A DNA stretch of 64,000 bases. It comes from Branchinecta lynchi (Eukaryota; Arthropoda; Branchiopoda; Anostraca; Branchinectidae). Location: assembly GCA_023053575.1 (NCBI GenBank), contig JAKZAP010000009.1:22549869-22613868 (forward strand), written 5' to 3'. The notes beneath the pieces are model-generated. The model was not told the origin of the DNA. It did not search any database and worked only from the letters and a program-made list of their open reading frames with translations. Both the position numbers and the translations under genes were made by a program. The first letter of the stretch is position 1, and every line of letters starts with the position of its first letter. Shown here piece by piece: positions 38,991 through 50,269 of this stretch.

Positions 38991-39373
38991 GGTTGCCACG
39001 GGAACCATTTAAGTTCTACTTTGTTGGAAGCTGAAGAACAACTTTTCTTCAAAAGAACACGTTTTTTCCTGTTACGACTGCTTATTTTTAGTTCGAGGAC
39101 CAATGCCGTCCACCCGTAGATTCAATAGCTTTAATATAGATGGCACTTTACACAAGGGACTTGTACCTCGTAGCTCAGTTGGTAGAGCGACTGTCTTGTA
39201 AACAGGAGGCCTGGGTTCAAATCCCGGCTGAGGAGCATTTTTGTTTATCAGTTCACTACTTATTTAATAGCTTTAACATAAGGGGCGTCAAATTGTATTC
39301 GTGTACTTCATGTAGTACTAAGAACACTTTTTCTGATCTTTAGAAACTCGAAAAACATCAGCGTGGCAACACC
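38991..39373. mobile_element. MITE with GTTGCCACG ends, copy 1, interrupted by a SINE
   Basis: Ends GGTTGCCACG and CGTGGCAAC. The body matches 49938-50190 throughout (TTCTACTTTGTTGGAAGCTG, AACTTTTCTTCAAAAGAACA, ACTTCA-GTAGTACTAAGAA), except for a 131-bp insertion at 39135-39265. Confidence 0.8.
39124..39276 (+). mobile_element. tRNA-derived SINE insertion with 11-bp TSD
   Basis: The insert 39135-39265 is flanked by AATAGCTTTAA (39124-39134 and 39266-39276). The paralogous MITE at 49938-50190 lacks it. It contains a tRNA-Thr(TGT)-like segment: TAGCTCAGTTGGTAGAGCG (box A), loop CTTGTAA, and GGTTCAAATCC (box B). The acceptor stem is one base short and badly paired, so it is not a working tRNA. 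Related SINEs with a longer body are at 42047-42330 and 46140-46412. This copy lacks that internal segment. Confidence 0.85.
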
Positions 39374-39377
39374 GACC

Positions 39378-40258
39378 ATAGTGCATTCGTTGCACTCCGG
39401 GCTGTCTCTGGTGTTTTGTCACCAGTGTCCGGTTCTTCTCTTATAACGCGTTTTTTTGGTTCACCGGTGAGTTGATGAAAACTGGCTAACTTCTCGCTAA
39501 AGCCGGGCTCCCGAGCAGGTTCTGGTTAGTCCGCACCTGTGAGATAAAACCGGACACCGGTTAGTTCAGAAACGGGTAATAAGACTGGTGAGTAGTCACC
39601 GGTGGATGCAAAAACGACTTTTCGAGGTCAGTATTTGTATTCAAAGGGTACCATACTGACGAACAGTAGGTGTGTTCGTTGCACTCCGGGCTGTCTCTGG
39701 TGTTTAGTCACCAGTGTCCGGTTCTTCTCTTATAACACGTTTTTTTTTGTTCACCGGTGAGTTGATGAAAACTGGCTAACTTCTCGCTGAAGCCGGTTGT
39801 AGATATTCTGAACGTCATTACTAGAGCAGATAGTGGAAAATCCAAAAATAAAAAATCCAAAAATAATTAATTCTCATTCTGTTCAGTTGAATAATACAAA
39901 AATAAGTTGGCTTTTCAGTTAAGCTTTAACGGTTTAAAAATCAACAGTCCGCCCCATATTTGAATACTAGCTGCGTTCTTTGTCACGTTGTCCGTTTTTG
40001 CATTCACCGGTGACTACTCACCACTCTCAACAGTCTTATAACCCGTTTTTGAACTAACCGGTGTCGGGCTTTATCTCACCGGTGCGGGCTAACCAGAACC
40101 TGCTCGTTAGCCCGGCTTCAGTGAGAAGTTAGCCAGTTTTCATCAACTCACCGGTGAACCAAAAAACGCGTTATAACAGAAGAACCGGACACTGGTGACT
40201 ACACACCATAGACAGCCCGGAGTGCAACGAATACACCTACTGTTCGTCAGTGTGGTAC
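39378..40258. repeat. Foldback with many ACCGGT palindromes
   Basis: Three related blocks: 39378-39620, 39648-39800, and the inverse of these at 39985-40258. Arms 39648-39800 and 40095-40258 pair (ACTGACGAACAGTAGGTGT and its inverse at the end). The arms carry repeated TCACCGGTGA-type palindromes, CTCCGGGCTGTCTCTGGTGT and TTATAACGCGTTTTT. No coding capacity. Confidence 0.75.
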
Positions 40259-40645
40259 CCATTGAATAAAAAAGAAAGCAAGGGTAGAGAAAATACAAGG
40301 GAGAGCAAATAGACTTGTAACATTGACCGAACCCGGATCCTGACCCCGAAAAATTTCACGCTGTGTCCGACCCACGAAATCGAAGGCGGCCGAAGTCCCT
40401 GTACAGAACACATTTTTTTAATGCGGCGCCCGACTAAAATTGGGTAAGAGACCTCATCGCTGAACTTTTCGCGTTTTAACCAATTTTCGGACTTCGCAAA
40501 TCGAACCAAAGCACAGCCTCCGCAGGCTAGAATTACCATGCATTCAGTTCAGGCGTGACGGAACAGACATTATTAATGCGTTCCATACTAATAAAAGCAT
40601 CGATAACGCCAACTTTCCACCCATTTAAACATTACTGACCATGGC

Positions 40646-41788
40646 CAAACAAGACCAAAGGTGTCGATGGGATCCTAAAAATATAATATTTGATTCAGAC
40701 AATCGAGTCTTGTCTTCGCCAGATCCAGTCTTGGACAGGCTAATCATCAGAGAAAACCAAGTTCAGATATACTTCTATAAGCCATATCTATTTTGACGAT
40801 ACTGACCGAGACTTTCTGCCGATTTCCGAGCAAAACCAGCGTATCAGCTTATTCCTATAAAGAACATCTAATCAACTTTAAATAAAAGTTTGACTTAAAA
40901 AAAAATCCGGTTACTACCGGATTCCGGAATAATTATATGTCCGGGTAAAAAAACATTGTCATAGACCGACTCAGCCTCTCTTCTTACCCCTAATCTGTCA
41001 TGTAATCGAACTTTTGCTTTTAACAAATTTTCCGGTTTCGGCCGGATTCCGGACGAACTAGTTGTCCAGCGAGAAAATGATTTTCACCATCGTGTTCGGC
41101 ATGTCTTTTTACCCATAAATCAAACATTTAATCAACTTCAGATTAAACTTTTACTTTTAACCAACTTTCTGGTTTTCGCCGGATTCCGGGCGAACTACAT
41201 GTCCGGGTAAAAAATTGTTTTCACATAAGTGTTCAACATGTCTTCTTGTCCTAAATCGAACATATAATCAACTCGAAATATAACTTCTAACTTTAACAAA
41301 CTTTCCGGTTTCGGCCGGATTCCGGGCGAACTACTTGTCTGTCGAGAAAATAGTTTTCACCATCGTCTTCAGCGTGTCTTCCTACCCCTAAATCGAACAT
41401 CTAATCAACTTCAAATAAAACTTTTACTTTTAACAAACTTTCCGGTTTTGGCCGGATCCTAGGCGAACTACTCGTCCGATGACAAAAAAGTTTTCACCAT
41501 CGTGCTCAGCATGTCTTCTTACCCCATAATCGACTATCACATTAGCTGTTTCAAAATATTTTGTTTGCCCCTTAATTTGAACCCCCTCCCCCACCCCTAA
41601 ATGTAGGGCTACAAAGCCCATCTACGAACTTGACTGGTCCGACGACCCAACGAATCCTCACACCAAGTTTCATCAAAATATCTCATTCCCTTCGAGAGTT
41701 ATCGTGCTTACAGACGGACGGACGGACAGACGGACAACTTTTGCTATGTCATAGGTATCCCTCCACCTACGTTTTGGGATCCCAAAAA
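40646..41788. repeat. GGGATCCCAAAA repeat, uninterrupted copy
   Basis: Starts AACAAGACCAAAGGTGTCGA and ends GTTTTGGGATCCCAAAAA. Between are four or five tandem units of about 136 bp (starting near 41021, 41160, 41296 and 41432) built on AACTTTCCGGTTTCGGCCGG. The copy serves as the empty-site reference for the Polinton. Confidence 0.85.
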
Positions 41789-42046
41789 GAGAATTGGCCA
41801 AAATTTAATTTACAGCCGCGTTTGGAAACCACGTCATGACCTCACATGAAACCCTAGAAACAGACCGTATGAACACATTTCAAATATCACTTGCACCGAC
41901 AATACTTCAAAATCAGGCGTTTGTAGGCCCACTCTAGTGTTATGTCTCTTTTGTTAATTTTTGTTTTGGTTTAAAGTTATTTACTTATCTTTTCGTCAGT
42001 GTTGTCGTTCCAATAAACTGTTTTATAAGTAATGAACTGAAATACA

Positions 42047-42330
42047 AAAATGCTCATCAGCCGGGATTCAAACCCAGGACCCTCTGTTTATAAAATATTT
42101 ATTATAAAAATATAAAATGTTTCCATCTCAAGCCCGTCTTCCCCGTTAAAATTATATATTTGGTTTCACCATGAGACCCCGCATTGTGGGTCCTGGTATG
42201 TCTACGTGGCTACGACAATGTAGTCCTAGACTTTAAAATTATACTCGAAAAAATTGTTTCTGGTTTATTGGTCACGGTACAAGTAAAAGTGCCAGCTGTG
42301 TATTATTAATAAACTGTTACTTTTCGTAAT
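42047..42330 (-). mobile_element. tRNA-derived SINE, diverged copy
   Basis: Inverse orientation. AATGCTCATCAGCCGGGATT and CAAACCCAGGA hold the box B end. Downstream are TCCTGGTATGTCTACGTGGC and TGGTTTATTGGTCACGGTAC, shared with 46140-46412. The box A half is replaced by unrelated AT-rich DNA. Confidence 0.6.
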
Positions 42331-42416
42331 AGCGACAAGCTTTTAGTTTACCGCTCTTTAGAAAATAATAAATAAATTGGTGACTTCATAACCAGGAGTT
42401 CAGAACCCTTACTTAC

Positions 42417-42654
42417 CTGTTCTATCGCCACCATGGTAATTTGCTTCCTTTCGTTGATTGAGCGGACCAATCGCAGCAATCATATTCACGGAGCCAACGG
42501 TGGGGATGGGCCTGTCTAGTCTTGCTTCTACGTTTTCAATATTTTTTCGGTAAATAACTGTAGTTACGCCATTGTTTTTTCTTCCTCCAAGTACAACCAC
42601 GTCGTTTGAGCCACCGAGCCGCCGGTCGGGACATACGCCGTTTGTGCCATCGCA
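42417..42654 (-). CDS. Skeletor-like DOMON protein, exon 2 of those visible (DOMON)
   Basis: Minus strand, acceptor TCTCTTTTCAG above 42654 and donor CAG|GTAAGT below 42417. The 238 bases give 79 codons and one base. The protein starts CDGTNGVCPDRRLGGSNDV and includes DRPIPTVGSVNMIAAIGPLN, then EANYHGG. This is the second half of a DOMON domain, with the cysteines after AKAQ and the AIGPLN...YH block typical of Skeletor. DOMON domains bind haem or sugars. The ligand here is unknown. Confidence 0.92.
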
Positions 42655-42744
42655 CTGAAAAGAGAAATATTATCAACTCCATACCGCGTCTGTTGAAGCC
42701 CGGCTTGAACTTCCAGATTTCCCGATATCTGTGGCTTCAGCCCA

Positions 42745-42999
42745 CCCCATGAAAAATTGTTTGACTGTGTAGTGGTATGGTAGTAGTACGAAAAAGTTGC
42801 ATGTATTGATATGTAGTAGTACGGAATACTTCGATTTAACATGCCTCCTACTGGGTTAATCTTAAGTAGTAGTATCCGATAGCATTCAATCTTGCTGTAG
42901 TAGAGTCCAGTTTGCTAGTAGTAGCATATAGTGGCAGCAGGTACTACTGCTACTTTGTACAACTCCATACAACTAATTCTCGAAATTTTCTCATCAGGC
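42745..42999. mobile_element. MITE, CCCGATGAAAAATTT family, copy beside an exon
   Basis: Ends CCCCATGAAAAATTG and AATTTTCTCATCAGG. TAGTAGTACGAAAAAGTTGC is typical of the family. It lies about 90 bp upstream (in gene sense) of the exon 2 acceptor. Confidence 0.7.
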
Positions 43000-44109
43000 A
43001 GTCATACCAACCTTAGAGTGTTCGCATGATACTGATGACGTTCAACTTCGCTTTTCTTCAACATTTCCTAGGTGACCCCTAACCGTATTTTCTGCCACAC
43101 AATAACAACTTTCCATCATTCCTTTTAAACCTTCCCTAACCATACCCAGCCTCCCCCCTGGCGTAACCCCTCACCCGCCCCCTGGCCTAACCCCGTTGGG
43201 TACCCTTTTTTCTTTTTAGCCAGAGGCGTTTTCGTCGGGTAGGGGAGTACAGGGGGAGTTTTCGCCGGGCGGCTATATCCGGAGGGGTCGCTAGGGATTT
43301 CGCTTAGACCCGCATATTTACTGTGTCTCTCAAATCTATTGCCTCTACACTCCTTTCCAGATTCTTGAATATGGGGTGTCAAACACCCCAGACTCCCATA
43401 AACTTTGCCTTCCGGATTCGCATCAACGAAACCGGATGCCTGGAATCCGGATAGAAAATCTGGAAGTTAAAGGCTGGCATTTAGAGACTTCGCTGGAGAG
43501 GACGAGCAAAAAGACCACGGAAAGCAATTTTTGCAGGCAAATACTCCAGCCACCCTTTCCCCCCTTCCCTTCAAGCTTGCAAACACTAAGACCTGAAATC
43601 TCCCCGTTAAGCAAACCTAGCGACATTCACCTTTCATCTCTGTCTGTCTAAGGGACAATCCCCGGCCGGAATGAAAGCTTTCTCCCTCTGTGAAAAGCAT
43701 CAATGATCGAAATAGCGCTATACTGCTATCTCTAAGCCTTGCAGTCGTAGTTTCGGGGGGGGGGGGAGCTAGCTGTGTCTTCAAGCTGCGCTGTTACTAA
43801 GGGGCGAACAGAATAACGAACAGAGGGACGCTGATTCCCAGAGACTACCACCCATAAACTCGACAGATCGTTACCTGAAATCTTTTGTACATTATTTTAC
43901 CCAATATTTTAATTCTAGTTAAGTCAAATTATATGTTCAAGTTGTACGTGCAGATGAAATGTCTACTTATGTAATTGTCATATGTTATTTGCGTGAATGA
44001 CGATCCAGTGCTAGCGATGCCACGACATCGACCCCATTGAATAAACCTTAGGCCCAACCAGCACACGACGTCGTCCACTGCTTCCTGACCGAAGATTAAA
44101 AACTATGTG
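43000..44109. other. Intron, no gene recognised
   Basis: 43130-43270 is C-rich with two CCCCTGGC-TAACCCC blocks and G-rich counterparts. A 12-base G run lies at about 43747-43758. Frames through 43376-43651 show no domain. Confidence 0.4.
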
Positions 44110-44216
44110 TCTTTTTCTGTGTGTATATGTGTTTTGTTTATTTTCTCTATTTTCGTCATTTACTCCGCCTTTTCAAAATGGCGGGTCATGAATAAATTAC
44201 TTACTTACTTACTTCT
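44110..44216 (+). repeat. Non-LTR retrotransposon 3' tail, second copy
   Basis: CAAAATGGCGGGTCATGAAT followed by ATTACTTACTTACTTACTT, as at 12660-12832. Confidence 0.6.
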
Positions 44217-44464
44217 GACGCTAAAAGAAAACGACAGCTAAGATTTGATCCTGCGACATTTCGGTCCTTTTTGGCAAGAGTCCTCGTCAGGCCTTAGTTG
44301 GAAGAAACGAGCCCGCAATTCCTGATAAATTCATTGCATCATTGATTGATGAGCGTATGTTTGGCACATGTGCATGTGAAAAGATGATTCATCAAATCAC
44401 TCATGTATTACCAAACCGTAGCCGGACATAACTGACTGTTGAATTCTCGTCTTTCTCTATCTCT

Positions 44465-44495
<31 letters not shown>
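44465..44495. repeat. 31-base G homopolymer
   Basis: An uninterrupted run of G on the plus strand. It may form quadruplexes, and its exact length is uncertain in any assembly. Confidence 0.9.
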
Positions 44496-44496
<1 letters not shown>

Positions 44497-44529
44497 AACC
44501 CGAATTTTCAAGAATTAGTTATATGGACT

Positions 44530-45064
44530 TGTAACTTTCTACTGCATATAGGCTACTGTAGTACATGTCACCAGTGCATGCTTCTATTATCAAGACTGGA
44601 TGATACTATAGCAAGACAGACTGAATACTATTGCCTAGGATTGGTCCAGTCTGAGGAAACATTAAGAGCGTGTTCCACCCTACTTACCACAGTTACTACG
44701 CATGACGCCACGAATTCTGGCTTTTTGCCGTCAAGGATGGAACGATTTTTCTATTTTCCAGCAGGATCTCACGCCAGGGGCGAATCCGACCAATCGCGTT
44801 ACAGAGATGCGTAGTTACTCCGCTTACTACGCTCCCGAGCATGGTAAGCAAATAGTAACTATTAGTTACTATTACGACAAGGTTGGAACGGTCAGCGTAG
44901 TAACTTTCCGTGAGGATGGAACGGAAATAGTAACTAATAGTAACTATTGTTGGAAGGGTGGAGCACACTCTAAATGATAGTACTCTGTACTATTACTTAT
45001 CAATTCATGCAGCTGTTTCGTACAACTATCATACAACTACACAGGCGACAAATTTTTCATCAGG
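44530..45064. mobile_element. MITE, CCCGATGAAAAATTT family, with nested GAGCGTGTTCC MITE
   Basis: The right end AAATTTTTCATCAGG is clear; the left end is blurred. At 44666-44970 it is interrupted by a GAGCGTGTTCCACC element in inverse orientation. TAA lies on both sides of the nested element, and joining across it restores ACATTAAATGATAGTA as in the other copies. That gives a 3-bp TAA target duplication for the nested family. Confidence 0.75.
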
Positions 45065-45690
45065 AACCTCTGATCTATATATTTTCTGTTGCCCGCGGGC
45101 AGCCCCCCCCCCCTCGCCAATAAATTCCTGCATGTACGTATGATTCACTATGTTACGTGTGATTCGCAGTCAGCTTGGACTGAAGGCATAGCGTTGCCAA
45201 ATTTTGTTTCTAAAATCACACATGAAAGATAAATTATAAAATCCGTACTAAAAGGAGGAACTTCTGAGCAGCGGTTTTTCCGGCCGTGGTTTCCGGTTTC
45301 CCCACGAGGCAGGATTAGGGTCATCTTAGAACCTCGCTTTATTGCGGAGGCATCATGTTACAGTCAAGAGGACCAAGGAAGACTTTTGCTTAGTACTTTT
45401 CTAGGGACAGGGAACCCGTGACCTAATTTTAATCTGGATTTCGTAAATTGGATTTTGACCACTCAAACCACCATTAATTATTCATAAATAGGATCATGCT
45501 ACACGCTAGATCTTTGAAAAAAGACCAGAGTAGTTTTGATTCGACCAAGCTTAAGCATATTTTAAACTCCCAGTTTCAATTCGGAAATCCGATAATCACA
45601 CAATCTAAAGGAAGAAGGACCTGTGTCCGAGACCCACCTGAACAAATAAATGAAGATTTCTAGTTCCGATCTTTTAATACTTCATAAGTA
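45065..45690. other. Intron, nothing recognised
   Basis: A short C-run lies at 45103-45113. No repeat or coding structure seen in the remainder. Confidence 0.35.
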
Positions 45691-46072
45691 CACTGTCAGA
45701 AGTTTCATAACAGATAGCGTATAACACTTTCAAGAATAACACCTTTTCACTTAGAAATAAAGTGTTATGACCAATTATGTTTACATTATTTCGTGCCTAG
45801 ATCTCCAACAACACCTTCAATTGGTAAAAATACTAATGGGAACGAAAGAAACATAACAGATAACATCCCAAAGTGTTATCTATTGAAACCGTGCATCCAT
45901 TTGTTGTCGTTATGTAACTTCTGACAGTGTCGTATTTTTACCTATTGAAGGTGTTGTTGGAGATCTAGGCACGAAATAGTATAAACTTAATTGGTCATAA
46001 CACTTTATTTCTAAGTGAAAAGGTGTTATTCTTGAAACTGCTATGCGCAATCTGTTATGAAACTTCTGACAG
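45691..46072. mobile_element. Foldback, CTGTCAGAAGTTTCATAACAG family
   Basis: CACTGTCAGAAGTTTCATAA opens it, and the inverse, ending at CTGACAG, closes it. Arms of about 140 bp pair almost perfectly (CACTTAGAAATAAAGTGTTA, GTGCCTAGATCTCCAACAAC). A centre related to GGTTTCAACAG sits between. Confidence 0.8.
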
Positions 46073-46139
46073 TATTCAATTCAAAGAATTCAATACTTTT
46101 ATTCCGGTGACAAAGACCATAATTAAGTATAGTTAACTG

Positions 46140-46412
46140 AAAGACAAAAATGCTCCTCAGCCGGCATTTGAACCCAGAACCCTCTGCTTACAAGGCAGGC
46201 GCTCTTAACATTTGAGCTACCGAGGGGCTTGTGAACAGAGTTCGCAAACCACTACAGTAGTTTGGTAGACGGTCTTGTGGGTACTGGTATGTCTACGTGG
46301 CTCCAACAATGAAGTCGTAGACTTATAAATTAAATTTAAAAAAAAAAAAAAACTATTTCTGGTTTATTGGTCACGGTACAAGTCCCTTGTGTAAAGTGCC
46401 ATCTACGTATTA
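46140..46412 (-). mobile_element. tRNA-derived SINE, fullest copy
   Basis: On the minus strand: a leader with GATGGCACTTTACACAAGGG, a body with TAGACATACCAGTACCCAC, then a tRNA-like part with TCCTCGG-type acceptor, TAGCTC...GAGCG, CCTTGTAAG (anticodon TGT, Thr) and GGGTTCAAATGCCGGCTGAG. Box A is degenerate (TAGCTCAAATGTTAAGAGC). Confidence 0.7.
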
Positions 46413-46761
46413 TTTGATTTTATAATAAAAAATTAAAAATGGCGAAAGATCTGCTGCTGAGCAGACCATTCGACCAATCTCCATCTCCGGTATTTCTTTG
46501 GAATAACTCCCACCTTAAATCACTGTGGCTCAATGGGTTTAAAGGACACGTCGTACTTATGATAGCAAATCATTCTACTTCGGTAGTATTTCCATACATC
46601 TCATTCCCTAGATTCTATACTTCAGAAGTGTATCCTATCTCCTCTTTTGGCATTCCACTGATTATCACGCTTGCCACGCTTGTTCTCTTTCTTTTGTTTA
46701 TTTTCCTGATAAAAAGAGGACAAGTGATTCAAACCCACGATCCACTGTGATTCAAAAAGTA

Positions 46762-47128
46762 CACTGTCAGAAGTTTCATAACAGATAACACGAGGATGCG
46801 CGGTTTCAACAGATAATGCGTAAGAGATAACACTTGGGATGTTATGTGTTGTGTTTGGAAACGTTATACATGAAATGTTATTCATAGTAAGCTTTGTTAG
46901 GAAGAGCAACAAAAAAGCATCTACTGACTTGATTTTTTAACGTCATGATGTCGGAAAACTCAGCAGATACTTTTTGCCGGTTTTTCGGTTCTTCCTGATG
47001 GTAACAATACGCTTATTATGCACAACATTTTGAAGCAAACCAGATTTCATCCTCCTGTTATCTTTTACTTGTTATCTTAGTTGAAACCGCGCATCCACGT
47101 GTTATCTGTTATGAAACTGGTGACAGTG
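46762..47128. mobile_element. Foldback, CTGTCAGAAGTTTCATAACAG family, TA-flanked
   Basis: CACTGTCAGAAGTTTCATAA at the left and ATGAAACTGGTGACAGTG at the right, each bordered by TA, as expected for a 2-bp TA duplication. It contains the GATGCGCGGTTTCAACAGAT block and its inverse. Confidence 0.8.
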
Positions 47129-47443
47129 TAGAGACCCCTCGGAGGTGATCTTACTGAAATCCCAAATTCCATGGAGACAGGGAGAGGATAGACGTGTTTA
47201 GCGGGATCCATTTAGAGCTCTACCGTTACCATCCTATGGCTTATATGTTCTAAACGGTTGAGGTTTCTACAGAGAATTTTCTCTCCGAAATTGGAAACTG
47301 CTAAGTCGGCTAATCTTACTGACAGTTCATGAGATAACCGATGGGGACGGATGTCTATAATCAAAGAGAAACCAATATATCTACCTGGTTATACACAAAA
47401 AGAAGAGTACGAGCTCATACGGCACCCATTACGGGAAGACCAA
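47129..47443. other. Intron, nothing recognised
   Basis: No repeat family or exon seen in this stretch. Confidence 0.35.
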
Positions 47444-48202
47444 ACTGTCAGAAGTTTCATAGCAGATTGCTCGTAACACTTTCAAGAATAACACCTTTTC
47501 ACTTAGAAATAAAGTGTTATGACCCATTAGGTTTCTACTATTTGACTAGATCTCCAGCAACACCTTCAACAGGTAAAAATACTACACTGTCAGAAGTTAC
47601 ATAACGACAACAGAAGGATGCGCGGTTTCAACAGATCAAATCAAATCAAGTTTATTAATTAGCCATGATTATCCAAAAACAAATAGCACTGGCACGTCAA
47701 AGATACAAACACTTGGGTCGCAATTTAAGTCAAGTCACTGTTAAAATGTTTGCAAAAGTACGTGACGAATGAACGGTCATACCGAACACTGCAATTTGCA
47801 GGAGGGAGTTTAGAATTTGATCCTCGAGTGGGGCGTTTATTTTCAGCTGCTGGCTGGAAATCTGGCAGAATGTTGCGAAAGAGCTCCGACGACAGACAAG
47901 ACCTCCCAAAAGCCATGAGAAGTTCATGCCGTCTGTCTGATAAGGTAGCCAGGCCTAGTGACGCCAGACTCGCCTCGTATGAAACGTACTTGTGCCCGAG
48001 GATGATCCGACATGCACGCTTTGGGATGTTATCTGTTATGTTTCTTTCGTTCCCGTTAGTACTTTTACCAATTGAAGCTGTTGTTGGAGATCTAGGCACG
48101 AAATAGTTTAAACTTAATTGGTCATAACACTTTATTTCTAAATGAAAAGTGTCATTCTTGAAAGTGTTATACGCTATCTTTTATGAAACTTCTGACGGTG
48201 TG
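47444..48202. mobile_element. Foldback of the CTGTCAGAAG family interrupted by a non-LTR fragment
   Basis: The left arm 47444-47636 and right arm about 48023-48202 match the family arms (AGTGTTATGACC..., GGAGATCTAGGCACGAAATA). The middle 47637-48022 is a retrotransposon 3' end read on the minus strand. Confidence 0.7.
47728..48022 (-). pseudogene. Non-LTR RT polyprotein, C-terminal fragment
   Basis: Reads IPKRACRIILGHKYVSYEAS, LATLSDRRHELLM, then SKLPPANCSVRYDRSFVTYF, the typical order (QKRA-RIILG / L-L-RR / RY-RSFIPYF) at the end of CR1/L2-like polyproteins. No catalytic core. The protein-like frame runs on beyond 48022 into the foldback, so no original start exists. Confidence 0.75.
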
Positions 48203-48418
48203 ATGCTACTACATGCTTCTACTTCAAGGCTACCGTGTTACTGCATTCTACTGTTTGCTACTATTAGCAAGACATTATGCTACTGGATACTACTACTTAA
48301 GATTGGCCCAGTCTGAGTCACAATAAATGATAGTACTTTTTACTGTTACGTATCAGTAGATGCAACTTTTTCGTACAACCATCTTACAACTGCGCAGGCT
48401 ACAAATTTTTCATCGGGT
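48201..48418. mobile_element. MITE, CCCGATGAAAAATTT family, 5'-truncated copy
   Basis: Begins inside the family (GATGCTACTACATGCTTCTA) and ends AAATTTTTCATCGGG. Confidence 0.7.
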
Positions 48419-48491
48419 TAAAGTTAAAGGACCATGTCTTACCTATAATATTAATGCAGTCTAATTTCATGTGCTACAATCCGCCCCCCCC

Positions 48492-49034
48492 CCCTTGTTG
48501 GAGATCTAGGCACGAAATAGTGTAAACTTTATTGGTCATAACACTTTAATTATAAGTGAAAAGGTGTTATTCTTAAAAGTGTTCTACACTATAGGCATAT
48601 TCTCGCCGTTCCTCGAGGACTCCACTTGAGGAGTCCCTGCGTTTTTGTTTGTCCCGGGGACTCACTCCCCGTATTCTCGCGAGTCCCCACGGACGGGGAA
48701 TGCTCCGACTATCATCACCATCATCAAAAAGGACTCCCTTTCAGATTCGGAGGGGAATCAATTTTTGATGGTGTTGGTGCAATGTAAAATAACTGAAAAC
48801 AATCAGAATAAACAAAACCAAAAATAAAGTGGATCCAGACTAATTTCGTCAACTGCATATTTTGTTTTCGGAAAAAATACATTTTGGAAGCATTCCCCGT
48901 GTTCACGCTGTTTCTGTACGCGGAGTCCGCGCGGAATGACTCCCTCTATTCTCGCCGTTCTCTTCGATTCCACGAGGAGTCCTCGGGGAACGGCGAGAAT
49001 ACGCCTTATCTGTTATGAAACTTCTGACAGTGCA
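48492..49034. mobile_element. CTGTCAGAAG-family arm with a nested ATTCTCGCCGTTCC MITE
   Basis: A family arm (GGAGATCTAGGCACGAAATA ...) runs to 48593, then GGCATATTCTCGCCG...GGCGAGAATACGCC (48594-49005), then the arm resumes with TTATCTGTTATGAAACTTCT and CTGACAG. The nested MITE matches 801-1212. Confidence 0.75.
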
Positions 49035-49311
49035 GTTTACAAAAGAAAGTTAGTTAATACGTCACTTTTGTCCATCCCCTCGAACTCACCCATCCTTAAC
49101 AGGATGCGGTTCGGAACTACAACGGAACATGTAGGTTATCTGCTTCTACCATCCGTCAGGTTGCGCCCGAGTAGGAATAGTATTCTTACTGAAGATCGTA
49201 TCTCCCAAATATTCAGCACGCACACCTAGGGCATATGACCTTGTACCGCCCCAGGTTCATCTCAATGCATTTATTACTTATGCATTATTCAAATAGGTGT
49301 TATAATTAGTG

Positions 49312-49795
49312 TACAGTAGAGGTATGCTTATGTGAACACTTTTTTAACTGTTCCACTACCTTGGCTTTCTTACTTGCGTATAAAAAAGTAAAATGGAAAA
49401 GAAAAATATCAAACTTGATACGAGCTAACAGCCAACTATTTCAGGGTTATCCTGGCACAAACTTGAAGCAAAAATTCAATTAAATTTCTTTGATTTTGAA
49501 TTTATTAAAAAGGTCCTTCCTCTTTTGAAGGCATTTGACGGTTCCGACCGCCATCTTCTCTACTGAAGGTGCGTTCCTCCCGGCAAACTTTTCAAATTAT
49601 AAAAAACAAAAGAGAGGTGTCAGCTGAGTCACTTTCATAGGTGAATGGTGAATTAGCAAAATATTCAAAAAGTGACAAAAGCGTGAGTGATTATTGCTAG
49701 TATTTATAGGAAAAAATGCCTGGTTTGGGTTTTAGTTTTGTCTTCGGCGATCGTTCACTGTTAGCAAACGCTCACATAAGCATACCTCTACTGTA
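49312..49795. mobile_element. Mariner-like MITE (TA duplication)
   Basis: TA-CAGTAGAGGTATGCTTATGT at the left and the inverse, ending CTACTG-TA, at the right. TA bases on both ends suggest Tc1/mariner-type target use. The 480-bp inside has no transposase. Confidence 0.75.
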
Positions 49796-49937
49796 TTGCG
49801 GCGTATAAGGTTTATTACAGATTCCTCTTTTCCTGAACAAGGAGAAGAGACTCGCGTTCTATTCTAGCCTATGCAGGGCCAATTAGATAGCTTGGTTGGT
49901 GCCGCCAGCGGGTCGAGGAAAGGAGCAGCGTCGCCAG

Positions 49938-50190
49938 GGTTGCCACGGGAAGCACTCAAGTTCTACTTTGTTGGAAGCTGAAGAAACAACTTTTCTTCAA
50001 AAGAACACGTTTTGTTCTGTTACGACTGCTTGTTGTTGATTCGAGGACCACTGCCTGCCCATCCGTATAAAATCCAATAGTTTATATCATAAACTAGGCA
50101 TCAAATTGTACTCGGGCACTTCAAGTAGTACTAAGAATATTTTTTCTGTTTTTTCTTAAACTGGAAAAGTTGCATTAGCGTGGCAACACC
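49938..50190. mobile_element. MITE with GTTGCCACG ends, copy 2 (SINE-free)
   Basis: Ends GGTTGCCACG and CGTGGCAAC. Aligns along its whole length with 38991-39373 apart from the SINE. TCCAATAGTTTATATCATAA marks the empty insertion site. Confidence 0.8.
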
Positions 50191-50269
50191 AAGCGCTGCA
50201 TTGATAAGAACCTTTTGGGTCCCTGTTTCTCAGGAAGAAGAAGTAAACGTGTCCGTAACGACTCGAACT

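Noticed and set aside
39163..39235. A working tRNA-Thr (TGT) gene
   Set aside because: The acceptor stem is one base short and mispaired, and the segment lies in a SINE with its own target duplication.
40237..40539. Minus-strand frame with a hydrophobic end
   Set aside because: No domain or splice context, and it overlaps the ACCGGT foldback.
46439..46750. 103-codon frame with a C-terminal hydrophobic segment
   Set aside because: No domain, no splice borders, and it sits between a SINE and a foldback. Likely chance.
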